64,000 bases of DNA from Actinomycetota bacterium (GTDB lineage Bacteria; Actinomycetota; Acidimicrobiia; Acidimicrobiales; Ilumatobacteraceae), in contig SXYT01000076.1 of the NCBI GenBank assembly GCA_005788205.1, positions 4,802-68,801 of the forward strand, read 5' to 3'. Numbering within the stretch: the stretch's first letter is position 1; every line of letters begins with the position of its first letter. The notes under the pieces are model-generated. The model was not told the DNA's origin, ran no database searches, and was given only the letters and a program-made list of their open reading frames with translations. Below, piece after piece: positions 41,927-50,156 of this stretch. Made by a program: the position numbers and the translations under genes.

Positions 41927-42831
41927 GCGGCGAAGAGCTCGCCGATCGCCTTTGCCTGGCCGCCCGACGTCGATGACATGACGGCAATCGGGTGCACGCC
42001 GGTCGCGGCCCACTCTGCCAGCCTGTCGCGCACGCGCCCTGCGGGTCCGCTGATGGTGCAGTCGTCGAGCCACGCGTCCGTCATCAGCCCCGTGACCTTG
42101 TCCCTGTCTCCTGCGTCGAGCGCCGCCTCGATGGCGTCCATTTCCGCGGCGTACCCTGCGGCCCGCCAGTAGTTGCGGTAGTTGGGCAGGGACACGTAGC
42201 CGGTCAGCGTCTTGCGGTTGACAGCCCGCGCAGCCTCGATGTCGTCGTCGATGACGGTGGGGACCATGTTCGACATGAAGAACCCCTCCTTCGCGCGGGT
42301 GGCCGGGACCTGGGTCAGCTGGGCATCCACGTGGCTTAGCGACGCGTTGGCCCAGATGGCGCCCTCGGAGATCTCTGCCGCGAGCTCGAGCATCTTGTTT
42401 CGCAGCGTCGCCAGGAACACGGGCGGCAACTGACCGCCGAAGCGCTCGTTCGCGCGCATCGCCTCGACGTAGTGACGGATGTCGGAGAGGGGCTTGCCGG
42501 TCTCGACCCCGAGCCGAGAGGTGACCGGGCCGTGGCTCACGCCGACACCGAACCTGAAGCGGCCGCCCGACATCTCGTGGATGTGGGCAGCAGTGTTCGC
42601 GGCCTCCACCGGGTGGCTGTAGTAGATCGGCTGGATGGAAGTCCAGTACGGGATCGTGCTGGTCTCGTGGGCGAGTGACACGCACAGTCCCATGGTGCCG
42701 CCCAGGCTCGGGCAGGCGATCCCCGAGAACCCCCGTGCCTCAGCCTCGCGTGCGATGTCGAGCATGGCGCGCCTCTTGCCGGCGGTGGCAACGATCGAGA
42801 GTGCAGGGCGGAAGGACGCTTCTTCGGGCAT
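41917..42831 (-). CDS. LLM-class F420-dependent oxidoreductase
   Basis: This 304-residue protein has the luciferase-like TIM-barrel pattern: IAREAEARGFSGIACPSLGG, YYSHPVEAANTAAHIHEMSGG and RFRFGVGVSHGPV. Actinobacterial members of this type use F420 for hydride transfer on varied substrates. It also fits the npdG gene in this window. ATG at 42831 is preceded on this strand by TACGGT six bases upstream and no Shine-Dalgarno. It is the only - strand gene in the 33-64 kb part and sits between the ars cassette and pimA. Confidence 0.87.
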   Translation of the reverse strand: MPEEASFRPALSIVATAGKRRAMLDIAREAEARGFSGIACPSLGGTMGLCVSLAHETSTIPYWTSIQPIYYSHPVEAANTAAHIHEMSGGRFRFGVGVSHGPVTSRLGVETGKPLSDIRHYVEAMRANERFGGQLPPVFLATLRNKMLELAAEISEGAIWANASLSHVDAQLTQVPATRAKEGFFMSNMVPTVIDDDIEAARAVNRKTLTGYVSLPNYRNYWRAAGYAAEMDAIEAALDAGDRDKVTGLMTDAWLDDCTISGPAGRVRDRLAEWAATGVHPIAVMSSTSGGQAKAIGELFAAYS

Positions 42832-42836
42832 GCCAG

Positions 42837-42843
42837 TACCGTA
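42837..42843. promoter_or_regulatory. Shared bidirectional -10 element TACCGTA for pimA and the LLM oxidoreductase
   Basis: TACCGT (42837-42842, + strand) ends seven bases before the pimA ATG. Its complement shifted by one base, TACGGT (42843-42838, - strand), ends six bases before the oxidoreductase ATG. Only 18 bases separate the two start codons, so both leaderless transcripts must use this one element. Confidence 0.65.
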
Positions 42844-42849
42844 CTCCCC

Positions 42850-44010
42850 ATGCTGCGTGTGGGAATGGTGTGCCCGTACAGCCTGACCATCCCGGGTGGG
42901 GTGCAGCAACAGGTGCTCGGGCTCGCCCGCGCGATGAGGGCCCAGGGTCACGAGGTGCGCGTGCTGGGGCCGTGCGACGGCCCGCCGCCGGAGTCGTTCG
43001 TGACCCCACTCGGCAACAGTCTCCCCACTGCGGTCAACGGCTCCGTGGCACCGCTCGCGCCGGATGTGCCCGCGGCGCTGCGCACGATCCGGGCGCTGAA
43101 CGACGAGGCTTTCGACGTTCTCCACGTCCACGAGCCGCTCGTCCCGGGTCCGTCGTTGTCGGCCGTCCTGATGAAGCTCGCGCCGATCGTTGCCACTTTC
43201 CACTCGGCAGGTGACTCCGCCGCCTATCGCGTGTTCAACCGGCAGCTGACGCGGATCGCCTCGCGCATCGACATCCGGGTGGCGGTCTCGAAGGATGCCG
43301 TGGAACTGGCCCAGCGCTATGTCGCTGGTGAGTACGAGGTCCTGTTCAACGGGATCGAGCTCAGTGCTTACTCCGGTGCGGAACTCCCGAGGGAGAACGC
43401 CGTGTTCTTCGTCGGTCGTCACGAGCCACGAAAGGGCCTCGGCGTGCTTCTGGGGGCCCTCGAGCACCTTCCGGGCGACGTCTCTCTCTGGGTGGCCTCC
43501 GACGGGCCCGAGACGGCGGAACTGAGGAGTCGCTTCGGCGGGGACAAGCGGGTCGAGTGGCTCGGCCGCATCAGCGAGGCCGAGAAGGTCGACCGACTGA
43601 AGCGGGCACGGGTTTTCTGCGCCCCTTCGCTGCGCGGTGAGTCGTTCGGGGTCGTGCTCCTGGAGGCGATGGCGGCCGGCACGCCGGTGGTGGCGAGCGA
43701 CATCGATGGGTACACGAACGTGGCCACCCATGACGTCGACGCACTCCTCGTGGAGCCCGGGGACGGGAAGGCGCTCGCAGCGGCGATCGCGCGGGTGATG
43801 GTGGACCCACGGCTTGCTGCCCGGCTCGTCGCCGCCGGGACCGCGCGCTCGATGGACTACTCGATGGACACTCTCGCGGCTCACTATGTCGGTCTCTACG
43901 AGCGCGCGCTGAGGATGGAGGAAGCCGACCCGACCGTTGTGGAGGTGCCCCGTATGCTGAGACCCCTCAAGCACCGTTTCGTGCGGCGCCCGAGGATCCG
44001 CAGGGACTGA
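42850..44010 (+). CDS. pimA: GDP-mannose-dependent phosphatidylinositol alpha-mannosyltransferase PimA
   Basis: PimA adds the first mannose to phosphatidyl-myo-inositol at the inner membrane face. The 386-residue GT-B (GT4) protein begins LRVGMVCPYSLTIPGGVQQQ with the Gly-Gly loop. It has VFFVGRHEPRKGLGVLL at the second domain and the EX7E donor motif ESFGVVLLEAM followed by AAGTPVVASDIDGY. The match to mycobacterial PimA and the pgsA-patA neighbourhood support the call; another GT4 specificity is possible. ATG 42850 shares a promoter element with the divergent gene. Confidence 0.88.
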   Translation: MLRVGMVCPYSLTIPGGVQQQVLGLARAMRAQGHEVRVLGPCDGPPPESFVTPLGNSLPTAVNGSVAPLAPDVPAALRTIRALNDEAFDVLHVHEPLVPGPSLSAVLMKLAPIVATFHSAGDSAAYRVFNRQLTRIASRIDIRVAVSKDAVELAQRYVAGEYEVLFNGIELSAYSGAELPRENAVFFVGRHEPRKGLGVLLGALEHLPGDVSLWVASDGPETAELRSRFGGDKRVEWLGRISEAEKVDRLKRARVFCAPSLRGESFGVVLLEAMAAGTPVVASDIDGYTNVATHDVDALLVEPGDGKALAAAIARVMVDPRLAARLVAAGTARSMDYSMDTLAAHYVGLYERALRMEEADPTVVEVPRMLRPLKHRFVRRPRIRRD

Positions 44011-44027
44011 ACATCGTTCCTGCGGTG

Positions 44028-44051
44028 CCGGTCCCCGTCGCCCGGGGCCGG
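44028..44051 (+). terminator. GC-rich hairpin after pimA
   Basis: CCGG (44028-44031) pairs with CCGG (44048-44051) and CCCC (44033-44036) with GGGG (44044-44047), with a bulged T and a loop of seven. No U-run follows. It lies just before the lemA -10 element. Confidence 0.45.
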
Positions 44052-44052
44052 G

Positions 44053-44058
44053 CAGACT
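44053..44058 (+). promoter_or_regulatory. Candidate -10 element CAGACT for lemA
   Basis: CAGACT would start transcription near 44065, just before the strong Shine-Dalgarno AGGAGG (44066-44071), seven bases upstream of the lemA ATG. Confidence 0.35.
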
Positions 44059-44078
44059 GAACACGAGGAGGAAACACC

Positions 44079-44624
44079 ATGGAGATCGCACTCATCATCG
44101 TGGCGGCACTGGTCGTCATCGGCGTGCTGCTCTACAACTCGCTCATCCAGCGACGCAACCGCGTCGACAATGCGTGGTCACAGATCGACGTGCAGCTGAA
44201 GCGCCGGCTCGACCTGATCCCGAATCTCGTCGAGACCGTCAAGGGTTATGCGGAGCACGAGAAGTCGACTTTCGATGCCGTCATCTCGGCGCGACAGGCA
44301 GCCATGGCGGCCCCGGCGACGCCTTCGGCGCAGGCGGGCGCCTCGAACGCGGTGACGGGCGCGCTGCGCCAGTTGTTCGCCCTCTCCGAGGCCTACCCCG
44401 ACCTGAAGGCCAACGCGAACTTCCTGGCCCTCCAGGAGGAACTGACCTCGACCGAGAGCAGGGTGGCCTACGCCCGCCAGTTCTACAACGACGAGGTCCT
44501 CGGCCTGAACAATGCCATCCAGAAGATCCCCGGTCTTTTCGTTGCCCGGCTCGCCGGGATCGGCCCGCGCGACTACTTCGACGCAGAGCCTGCGGCGGAC
44601 AACCCGCCCAAAGTCCAGTTCTGA
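44079..44624 (+). CDS. lemA: LemA family protein
   Basis: LemA proteins are small, single-pass membrane proteins of unclear function, often encoded next to htpX as here. The 181-residue protein has an N-terminal membrane helix (about 3-20, IALIIVAALVVIGVLLY) and the conserved helical domain: RNRVDNAWSQIDVQLKRRLD, LIPNLVETVKGYAEHEK and VAYARQFYNDEVLGLN. AGGAGG seven bases before the ATG is one of the strongest ribosome-binding sites in the window. Confidence 0.95.
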   Translation: MEIALIIVAALVVIGVLLYNSLIQRRNRVDNAWSQIDVQLKRRLDLIPNLVETVKGYAEHEKSTFDAVISARQAAMAAPATPSAQAGASNAVTGALRQLFALSEAYPDLKANANFLALQEELTSTESRVAYARQFYNDEVLGLNNAIQKIPGLFVARLAGIGPRDYFDAEPAADNPPKVQF

Positions 44625-44638
44625 GCCCCGGGCCTTCG

Positions 44639-44644
44639 TAGGCT
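44639..44644 (+). promoter_or_regulatory. -10 element TAGGCT for htpX
   Basis: TAGGCT ends nine bases before the htpX ATG in the 29-base gap after lemA; no Shine-Dalgarno is seen. Confidence 0.5.
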
Positions 44645-44653
44645 CGGGTTCCC

Positions 44654-45559
44654 ATGCACGATCTCATCTCCTCGAACAAGCGCCGCACTGTCCTGCTGAT
44701 GACCGTGTTCATCGGGCTCCTCGTCCTTGTGGGGATGTCGGTCGGCGTCCTGGTCGGCAACGGCGCCGCTGGCACGGTCATTGCCCTCGTCCTCGCGGGG
44801 GGAACGGCCTTCGCCTCCTACTGGAAGGCGGACAAGATCGCACTGGCGGTGAGCAGGGCGATCCCGGCGGACCCGGCCGTGTACCCGCGCCTCCACAACC
44901 TCGTCGAGGGACTGTGCATCGCCGGTGGCCTGCCCAAACCGGGCGTCTACGTGATCGAGGACGAGGCACCCAACGCTTTCGCGACCGGTCGCAACCCGCA
45001 GCACGCCGCAATCGCGGTGACAACGGGCTTGCTCGACAAGATGAACCGCGTCGAACTGGAGGGGGTCGTGGCGCACGAGCTCTCCCACATCCGCAACTAC
45101 GACATCCTCGTCTCGACTCTCGCCGTCACCATGGTCGGAGCCGTCGCGATCCTGACCGACGTCGCGATCCGCCTGATGTGGTGGAACGGCGGCCGGGTTG
45201 CCCGCGACGGGGACCGTGACAACGGCTCCAACCCGCTCGCGTTCGTCGGTCTCGCCCTGCTCATTCTCGCGCCGCTCTTCGCCCGCCTGATGCACGCCGC
45301 TGTCAGCCGCAACCGGGAGTCCCTGGCGGACGCATCGGCCTGCCAGATGACGCGCTACCCGCCCGGGTTGATCTCCGCCCTCGAGAAACTGCGTGACGAC
45401 GTGACGGTCACCCACTCGGCATCGATGGCAACCGCCCACCTGTGGATCGAGCAGCCCCTGTCCGGGGTCGGTGACGCGGGTCGACTGGCCCGGTTCCATA
45501 ATCTGTTCAACACGCACCCCCCAATCGAGGAACGCATCGCGCGCCTCAAGGAGATCTGA
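44654..45559 (+). CDS. htpX: M48 family membrane zinc metalloprotease, HtpX-like
   Basis: HtpX-type proteases degrade damaged membrane proteins. The 301-residue protein has two N-terminal membrane helices, then the zinc motif HELSH in GVVAHELSHIRNYD. Two further helices follow, and the third zinc ligand is probably Glu in RESLADASA. NAFATGRNPQHAAIAVTTG is a typical pre-active-site strand. It follows lemA, the common pairing. Confidence 0.94.
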   Translation: MHDLISSNKRRTVLLMTVFIGLLVLVGMSVGVLVGNGAAGTVIALVLAGGTAFASYWKADKIALAVSRAIPADPAVYPRLHNLVEGLCIAGGLPKPGVYVIEDEAPNAFATGRNPQHAAIAVTTGLLDKMNRVELEGVVAHELSHIRNYDILVSTLAVTMVGAVAILTDVAIRLMWWNGGRVARDGDRDNGSNPLAFVGLALLILAPLFARLMHAAVSRNRESLADASACQMTRYPPGLISALEKLRDDVTVTHSASMATAHLWIEQPLSGVGDAGRLARFHNLFNTHPPIEERIARLKEI

Positions 45560-45560
45560 G

Positions 45561-46658
45561 ATGACGAAGCGCACGACAATCGCAGTGATCACGGCAGCGG
45601 CTTTTCTGGCCCCGGTTCTCGCCTCGTGCGGAGGCGGTGGCGGGACGGACGGTGCGTCTGACACCACCGCTGCCACTGACACCACCGGCCCCGGCACACC
45701 TGCGGTCGTGTACCCGCTCACGGGTTTGCCGGTGGACGACCCCACACAGGCGGCACGCCCTGCGCTGGTGGCCAAGATCGACAACCACCCGAACGCCCGT
45801 CCCCAGGCCGGCCTCAACAAGGCGGACATCATCATCGAGGAGAACGTGGAGGGCCTGACCCGCTTCGCCGCGATCTTCCACAGCGAGGGCAGCGACCCCG
45901 TCGGCCCGCTGCGCAGCGGCCGCACCCAGGACAAGATCTTCCTCGGTTCCTACAACAAGCCGCTCTTCATGTGGAGCGGCGGCAACTACCGGGTCACGCA
46001 GGTCATCAACAACAGCGACCTCGTGAACATCGGGCACTCGGCCTCGAAGGGGAAGGGCGGCTACTACCGCGAGAAGACGCGCAAGATCCCGTACAACCTC
46101 TACGCGAGCACCACCAAGGGCTGGGGACTCGCGCCCGAGGGCTCCGGCCCGCCGCCGGCGCAGGTGCTGTACCGCGGTGTGAGCGACGCGATGCCCTCGA
46201 CTGCCGTTCCGGTCGATGGAGCCAAGGTCTCCATGTACAACGTCAAGGTGTACTGGAAGTGGGACGCGGCTGCCGGCCAGTTCCTCCGCTACACGGAGAA
46301 CGTGAAGCGCGAGCTCGAGCCACACATGTCGGCCGAGGGCACCACGCCCGTCGACCAGGTGAACGCGAAGAACGTGGTCGTTCTCTACTGCACCTACAAG
46401 CGCAGTTGGGCTGACCGCAAGAGCCCGGAGGCGCAGACGACCGGCACGGGTGACGGCTTCGTCCTCACCAACGGTGCCATCATCCCGATCAAGTGGACCC
46501 GCGCCGAGCAGAAGGATGTCTTCACCTTCACGGATGCCGACGGGGCAGTGGTCCGCATGACCCCCGGCCGCACGTGGATCGAGCTCGGTTTCAAGAAGTC
46601 TCTCGCCCAGGTGGACCCGGGTGTCGACCCGAAAAAGGTCGGCTGGCCCGCCACCTGA
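45561..46658 (+). CDS. DUF3048 (YerB-like) lipoprotein
   Basis: This 365-residue protein has a signal peptide ending in a lipobox, LASC (Cys about residue 23), so it should be anchored outside the cytoplasmic membrane after LspA processing. A Thr/Ser/Gly linker follows, then the DUF3048 domain: YPLTGLPVDD, RPALVAKIDNHPNARPQAGL, SEGSDPVGPLRSGR and MWSGGNYRV. Its role is unknown. ATG 45561 is one base after the htpX stop. Confidence 0.9.
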   Translation: MTKRTTIAVITAAAFLAPVLASCGGGGGTDGASDTTAATDTTGPGTPAVVYPLTGLPVDDPTQAARPALVAKIDNHPNARPQAGLNKADIIIEENVEGLTRFAAIFHSEGSDPVGPLRSGRTQDKIFLGSYNKPLFMWSGGNYRVTQVINNSDLVNIGHSASKGKGGYYREKTRKIPYNLYASTTKGWGLAPEGSGPPPAQVLYRGVSDAMPSTAVPVDGAKVSMYNVKVYWKWDAAAGQFLRYTENVKRELEPHMSAEGTTPVDQVNAKNVVVLYCTYKRSWADRKSPEAQTTGTGDGFVLTNGAIIPIKWTRAEQKDVFTFTDADGAVVRMTPGRTWIELGFKKSLAQVDPGVDPKKVGWPAT

Positions 46659-46718
46659 GCCCGCGTCCGTGACCGTTGTCCGCCCCGAATTGCGGGTGAA
46701 CGGGTGCCGGCTCCTCGG

Positions 46719-46724
46719 TACGCT
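46719..46724 (+). promoter_or_regulatory. -10 element TACGCT for a leaderless pdxS transcript
   Basis: TACGCT ends six bases before the pdxS ATG, without a Shine-Dalgarno. Confidence 0.6.
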
Positions 46725-46730
46725 TTGCCC

Positions 46731-47630
46731 ATGACCTCACAGTCCCAGTCCTCAGTCGGCACCCCTCGCGTCAAGCGAGGTCTGGCGGAAATGATGAAGG
46801 GCGGCGTCATCATGGATGTCGTCACCCCGGATCAGGCCCGGATTGCAGAGGACGCCGGGGCGTGCGCCGTCATGGCACTCGAGCGGGTCCCTGCCGATAT
46901 CCGCCGTGACGGGGGCGTCGCCCGCATGAGCGATCCCGAGATGATCGAGGGCATCAAGGCTGCGGTCCGCATCCCCGTGATGGCCAAGGCCCGTATCGGC
47001 CACTTCGTGGAGGCACAGATCCTGGAGGCGCTCGGTGTCGACTTCGTGGACGAGTCCGAGGTGCTCACACCGGCGGACGAGACGCACCACATCGACAAGT
47101 TCGCGTTCACCGTGCCCTTCGTGTGCGGGGCCACGAACCTTGGGGAGGCCCTGCGCCGCATCTCCGAGGGCGCGTGCATGATCCGCTCGATGGGCGAGGC
47201 GGGCACCGGCAACATCGTCGAGGCGGTGCGCCACCTGCGCAGCATCCTCGGCGACATCCGCCGTGTGACGCAGGCGGACAGCGCGGAGCTCTTTGACTGG
47301 GCCAAGAAGCTCCAGGCGCCCCTGCCGCTCGTGCAGGAGATCGCCGAGACCGGCAGGTTCCCCGTGCCGATCTTCTGTGCCGGGGGCATCGCGACGCCTG
47401 CCGACGCCGCGCTCGCCATGCAGCTCGGGGCCGAGGCCGTCTTCGTGGGGTCCGGGATCTTCAAGAGCGATCCGTCGACTGTGGCGCTGCGTGCCAAGGC
47501 AATCGTCGAGGCCACGACCCATTTCCGCGATCCGCACATCCTCGCCAAGGTCAGCCGTGGTCTCGGTGCACCGATGACGGGCATCGGGATGGACGAGATC
47601 AACCAGCGCTACGCCGAGCGCGGCTGGTGA
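46731..47630 (+). CDS. pdxS: Pyridoxal 5'-phosphate synthase subunit PdxS
   Basis: PdxS builds PLP from ribose 5-phosphate, glyceraldehyde 3-phosphate and ammonia supplied by PdxT. The 299-residue barrel protein is highly conserved: KRGLAEMMKGGVIMDVV, AVMALERVPADIRRDGGVAR, PVMAKARIGHFVEAQ with a catalytic lysine, and EAGTGNIVEAVRHLR. ATG 46731 is chosen by the -10 spacing. The window also holds yggS, a PLP-buffering protein. Confidence 0.98.
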   Translation: MTSQSQSSVGTPRVKRGLAEMMKGGVIMDVVTPDQARIAEDAGACAVMALERVPADIRRDGGVARMSDPEMIEGIKAAVRIPVMAKARIGHFVEAQILEALGVDFVDESEVLTPADETHHIDKFAFTVPFVCGATNLGEALRRISEGACMIRSMGEAGTGNIVEAVRHLRSILGDIRRVTQADSAELFDWAKKLQAPLPLVQEIAETGRFPVPIFCAGGIATPADAALAMQLGAEAVFVGSGIFKSDPSTVALRAKAIVEATTHFRDPHILAKVSRGLGAPMTGIGMDEINQRYAERGW

Positions 47631-47656
47631 ACCGTCCGTGAACGCGAGGCCTCCAG

Positions 47657-48313
47657 GTGCCGCCGGTCATCGGGGTGCTCGCGCTGCAGGGCGCGTTCGC
47701 GGCGCACGCTGAGTCGTTGCGCCGCTGCGGCGCATCCACATCCGAAGTGCGAACGCCGGGAGACCTCGCCGCTGTCGATGCTCTCGTGATGCCCGGCGGG
47801 GAGTCGAGCACCATGTCCCAGTTGCTCGAGTCGTCGGGGCTCTTCACCGCGGTGGCTGCACGCATCAGCAAGGGCATGGCTGTGCTCGGGACATGCGCGG
47901 GGATGATCCTGCTCGCCTCGGAGGTGCTCGACGGCCGTTCCGACCAGCGGAGCTTCTCGACCCTTGACATCTCTGTGCGGAGGAACGCTTTCGGCCGCCA
48001 GATCGACTCGTTCGAGGCCAGCATCGACACCCCGGAGGGCCCTTTCCACGGGGTCTTCATCCGCGCACCCCGCATCGAGAGAGTCGGCCCGGGGGTCGAC
48101 ATCCTGGGCTCCCTGGACGGCGAGCCGGTCCTCGTGCGCCGGGGCAACGTTCTGGCTGCGTCGTTTCACCCCGAGCTCGCCGGCGACGACCGTCTGCACG
48201 GGTACTTTGTGTCCGTCGTCAGCCCTGGTGACGTGCCCGACGGGCACCATCGCGCTGGCGCCGGGCCCGCCGGTGCGGCCGTTGACACCCGAGAGAGAAA
48301 GAGGGAAGGCTGA
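47657..48313 (+). CDS. pdxT: Pyridoxal 5'-phosphate synthase glutaminase subunit PdxT
   Basis: PdxT hydrolyses glutamine and channels ammonia to PdxS. The 218-residue class I amidotransferase has VIGVLALQGAFAAH, LVMPGGESSTMSQL, the nucleophile Cys in VLGTCAGMILLA, and the His-Glu of the triad in AASFHPELAGDDR. A ~25-residue tail after the domain is unusual and low in complexity. GTG 47657 lies 26 bases after pdxS; the pair is surely co-expressed. Confidence 0.97.
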   Translation: MPPVIGVLALQGAFAAHAESLRRCGASTSEVRTPGDLAAVDALVMPGGESSTMSQLLESSGLFTAVAARISKGMAVLGTCAGMILLASEVLDGRSDQRSFSTLDISVRRNAFGRQIDSFEASIDTPEGPFHGVFIRAPRIERVGPGVDILGSLDGEPVLVRRGNVLAASFHPELAGDDRLHGYFVSVVSPGDVPDGHHRAGAGPAGAAVDTRERKREG

Positions 48314-48315
48314 CC

Positions 48316-49062
48316 ATGTCCGGACACTCCAAGTGGGCGACGATCAAGCACAAGAAGGGCGCAGCCGACAAGGCGCGGGGCAAGCTGTTCGCCAAGCTCG
48401 CCCGACAGATCGAGGTGGCCGCGCGCCAGGGCGGGGGAGACATCGAGTCGAATGCGTCACTGCGCACCATGGTCCTGAAGGCCAAGGCGGCCCAGATGAC
48501 GAAGGACGCAATCGACAGGGCCGTGAAGCGCGGCATCGGCGAGAACGACGGTGCCAACTACGAGTCGATCACCTACGAGGGCTACGCGCCCGGCGGGGTG
48601 GCGATGCTGATCGACGTCCTCACGGACAACAGGAACCGCACGGCCTCGGACGTGCGGAGCGCGTTCACGAAGTTCGGCGGGGCCATGGCAGAGCCCGGTG
48701 CGGTGGGGTGGCAGTTCTCCAGGCGCGGCGTGATTCTCGTGGACGGTGCGGCCGACGAGGACACCGTCATGACTGCCGCACTCGAGGCGGGCGCAGAGGA
48801 TGTCGAGCGCGACGGCGGTTCATGGAAGGTCCTGGCCGACCCCTCCTGCGTGTGGGACGTGAAGGATTCCCTCGAGACCGCCGGGCTGGCCGTCCAGTCC
48901 GCGGAGAGCACAATGGTGTCGTCGACCGTAATAGAGGTCACGGACAGGGAGGATGCGCGCCAGATCCTGCGCATCATGGATACTCTCGAGGACAACGATG
49001 ACGTGCAGGACGTCTACGCGAATTTCGATATCGCGGAATCAATCATGGAAGAGGTCAGTTGA
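48316..49062 (+). CDS. yebC: YebC/PmpR family protein
   Basis: The 248-residue protein begins MSGHSKWATIKHKKGAADKARGK-like (seen as SGHSKWATIKHKKGAADK), the hallmark of the family, and has three mixed domains including YEGYAPGGVAMLIDVLTDN. YebC proteins were named as transcription factors; recent work links several to relief of ribosome stalling. It is two bases from pdxT and overlaps the peroxiredoxin ATG by one base. Confidence 0.96.
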   Translation: MSGHSKWATIKHKKGAADKARGKLFAKLARQIEVAARQGGGDIESNASLRTMVLKAKAAQMTKDAIDRAVKRGIGENDGANYESITYEGYAPGGVAMLIDVLTDNRNRTASDVRSAFTKFGGAMAEPGAVGWQFSRRGVILVDGAADEDTVMTAALEAGAEDVERDGGSWKVLADPSCVWDVKDSLETAGLAVQSAESTMVSSTVIEVTDREDARQILRIMDTLEDNDDVQDVYANFDIAESIMEEVS

Positions 49063-49520
49063 TGGCTGTCGGAACGGGCGACACAGCCCCTGATTTCACG
49101 CTGCCCGGCACGGGTGGTCGTTCGTACTCGCTCTCGGAGTTCAAGGGTCAGCCCGTCGTGGTCGTCTTCTATCCCGGTGACGCGACGGCCGTCTGCACGA
49201 AGCAGCTCAATTCGTACAACAACGAACTCGACGCCTTCTCCGGCGTGGGTGCGCAGGTCCTTGCGATCTCCGCCCAGGACATGGACAGCCACGAGACATT
49301 CGCGGCCCGGCACGGCTTCAAGTTCCCACTCCTTGCTGACACGGACAAGTCCGTGGCGGAGAAGTACGGGACCATCGGACCGCTCGGGTTCCCCCGCCGC
49401 AGTGTCTTTGTGGTCAGCCCTGCGGGGGTCATCACATACGCCCACAGAGCCATCGCGGGCCTCACCTACCGCCCTGTGGACGAACTCGTCGCCGCGGTGG
49501 AGGCGTCCCGCACGGCCTGA
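49062..49520 (+). CDS. Peroxiredoxin (AhpC/TSA, Bcp-like, single cysteine)
   Basis: This 152-residue thiol peroxidase reduces hydroperoxides. It has the thioredoxin-fold start GDTAPDFTLPGTGG and the peroxidatic Cys in YPGDATAVCTKQL, where TPVCT is more usual. No second cysteine is present, so it needs an outside thiol, perhaps mycothiol/mycoredoxin. ATG 49062 shares a base with the yebC stop. Confidence 0.92.
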   Translation: MAVGTGDTAPDFTLPGTGGRSYSLSEFKGQPVVVVFYPGDATAVCTKQLNSYNNELDAFSGVGAQVLAISAQDMDSHETFAARHGFKFPLLADTDKSVAEKYGTIGPLGFPRRSVFVVSPAGVITYAHRAIAGLTYRPVDELVAAVEASRTA

Positions 49521-49560
49521 CCCCACCCGGGAAAGGCTCGCCAGCAGGCGTCCCAGCCGT

Positions 49561-49566
49561 TACCAT
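49561..49566 (+). promoter_or_regulatory. -10 element TACCAT for a leaderless ruvC transcript
   Basis: TACCAT ends eight bases before the ruvC ATG with no ribosome-binding site. No LexA-type GAACNNNNGTTC is seen nearby. Confidence 0.6.
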
Positions 49567-49574
49567 ACGAACTT

Positions 49575-50156
49575 ATGTTCGGTCCCCACGGCGTCACCAG
49601 TCCCGCCGGCACGGCCCCTGCGGACGGCGGGGGCGGCATGGATGTCGTGCTCGGGATCGACCCCGGCCTGACCCGGTGCGGATATGCCGTCCTCGGCGTG
49701 GTTCCCGGCCGGCCACCGAAGCCGCTGTCCATGGGTGTCATCCGAACCCCTGCCACGGACCCGCTCCCGGAGCGTCTCGGCCTGCTGCACCGCGAGATCG
49801 CCGCCCTGATCGCGGAGTTCAAGCCGTCATCTGTGGCCATCGAACAGGTCTTTTTCCAGAACAACGTGCGGACGGCCATGTCGGTGGGGCAGGCGAGTGG
49901 GGTCGTGATTGCGCTCGCCGCCAACTCGGGGTGCACCGTCGCCCAGTACACGCCCTCGCAGGTGAAGGACACTGTCGCCGGCTGGGGTGGTGCCGACAAG
50001 GCGCAGGTGCAGCGGATGGTCCAGCAGCGCCTCGGGCTGTCGTCGCTGCCGAAGCCCGCCGATGCGGCCGATGCCGCCGCCATCGCACTCTGCCACTGTG
50101 CGATCGCGCCGTTCGTGGCCTTGAGGGATGCGGCACTCGCGCGGGGGCGGTCATGA
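49575..50156 (+). CDS. ruvC: Crossover junction endodeoxyribonuclease RuvC
   Basis: RuvC cuts Holliday junctions. The 193-residue protein has the four acidic active-site positions: Asp in VLGIDPGLTRCGY, Glu in VAIEQVFFQNN and the C-terminal pair in KPADAADAAAIALCH. ATG 49575 adds about 21 low-complexity residues before the conserved start MDVVLGIDPG at 49638. It is preferred because of the -10 spacing, but 49638 is possible. It overlaps ruvA by four bases. Confidence 0.96.
   Translation: MFGPHGVTSPAGTAPADGGGGMDVVLGIDPGLTRCGYAVLGVVPGRPPKPLSMGVIRTPATDPLPERLGLLHREIAALIAEFKPSSVAIEQVFFQNNVRTAMSVGQASGVVIALAANSGCTVAQYTPSQVKDTVAGWGGADKAQVQRMVQQRLGLSSLPKPADAADAAAIALCHCAIAPFVALRDAALARGRS

Noticed and set aside
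41917..44091. 724-codon - strand frame extending upstream of the LLM oxidoreductase
   Set aside because: The extension lies opposite pimA and has no protein features. The conserved protein starts at 42831.
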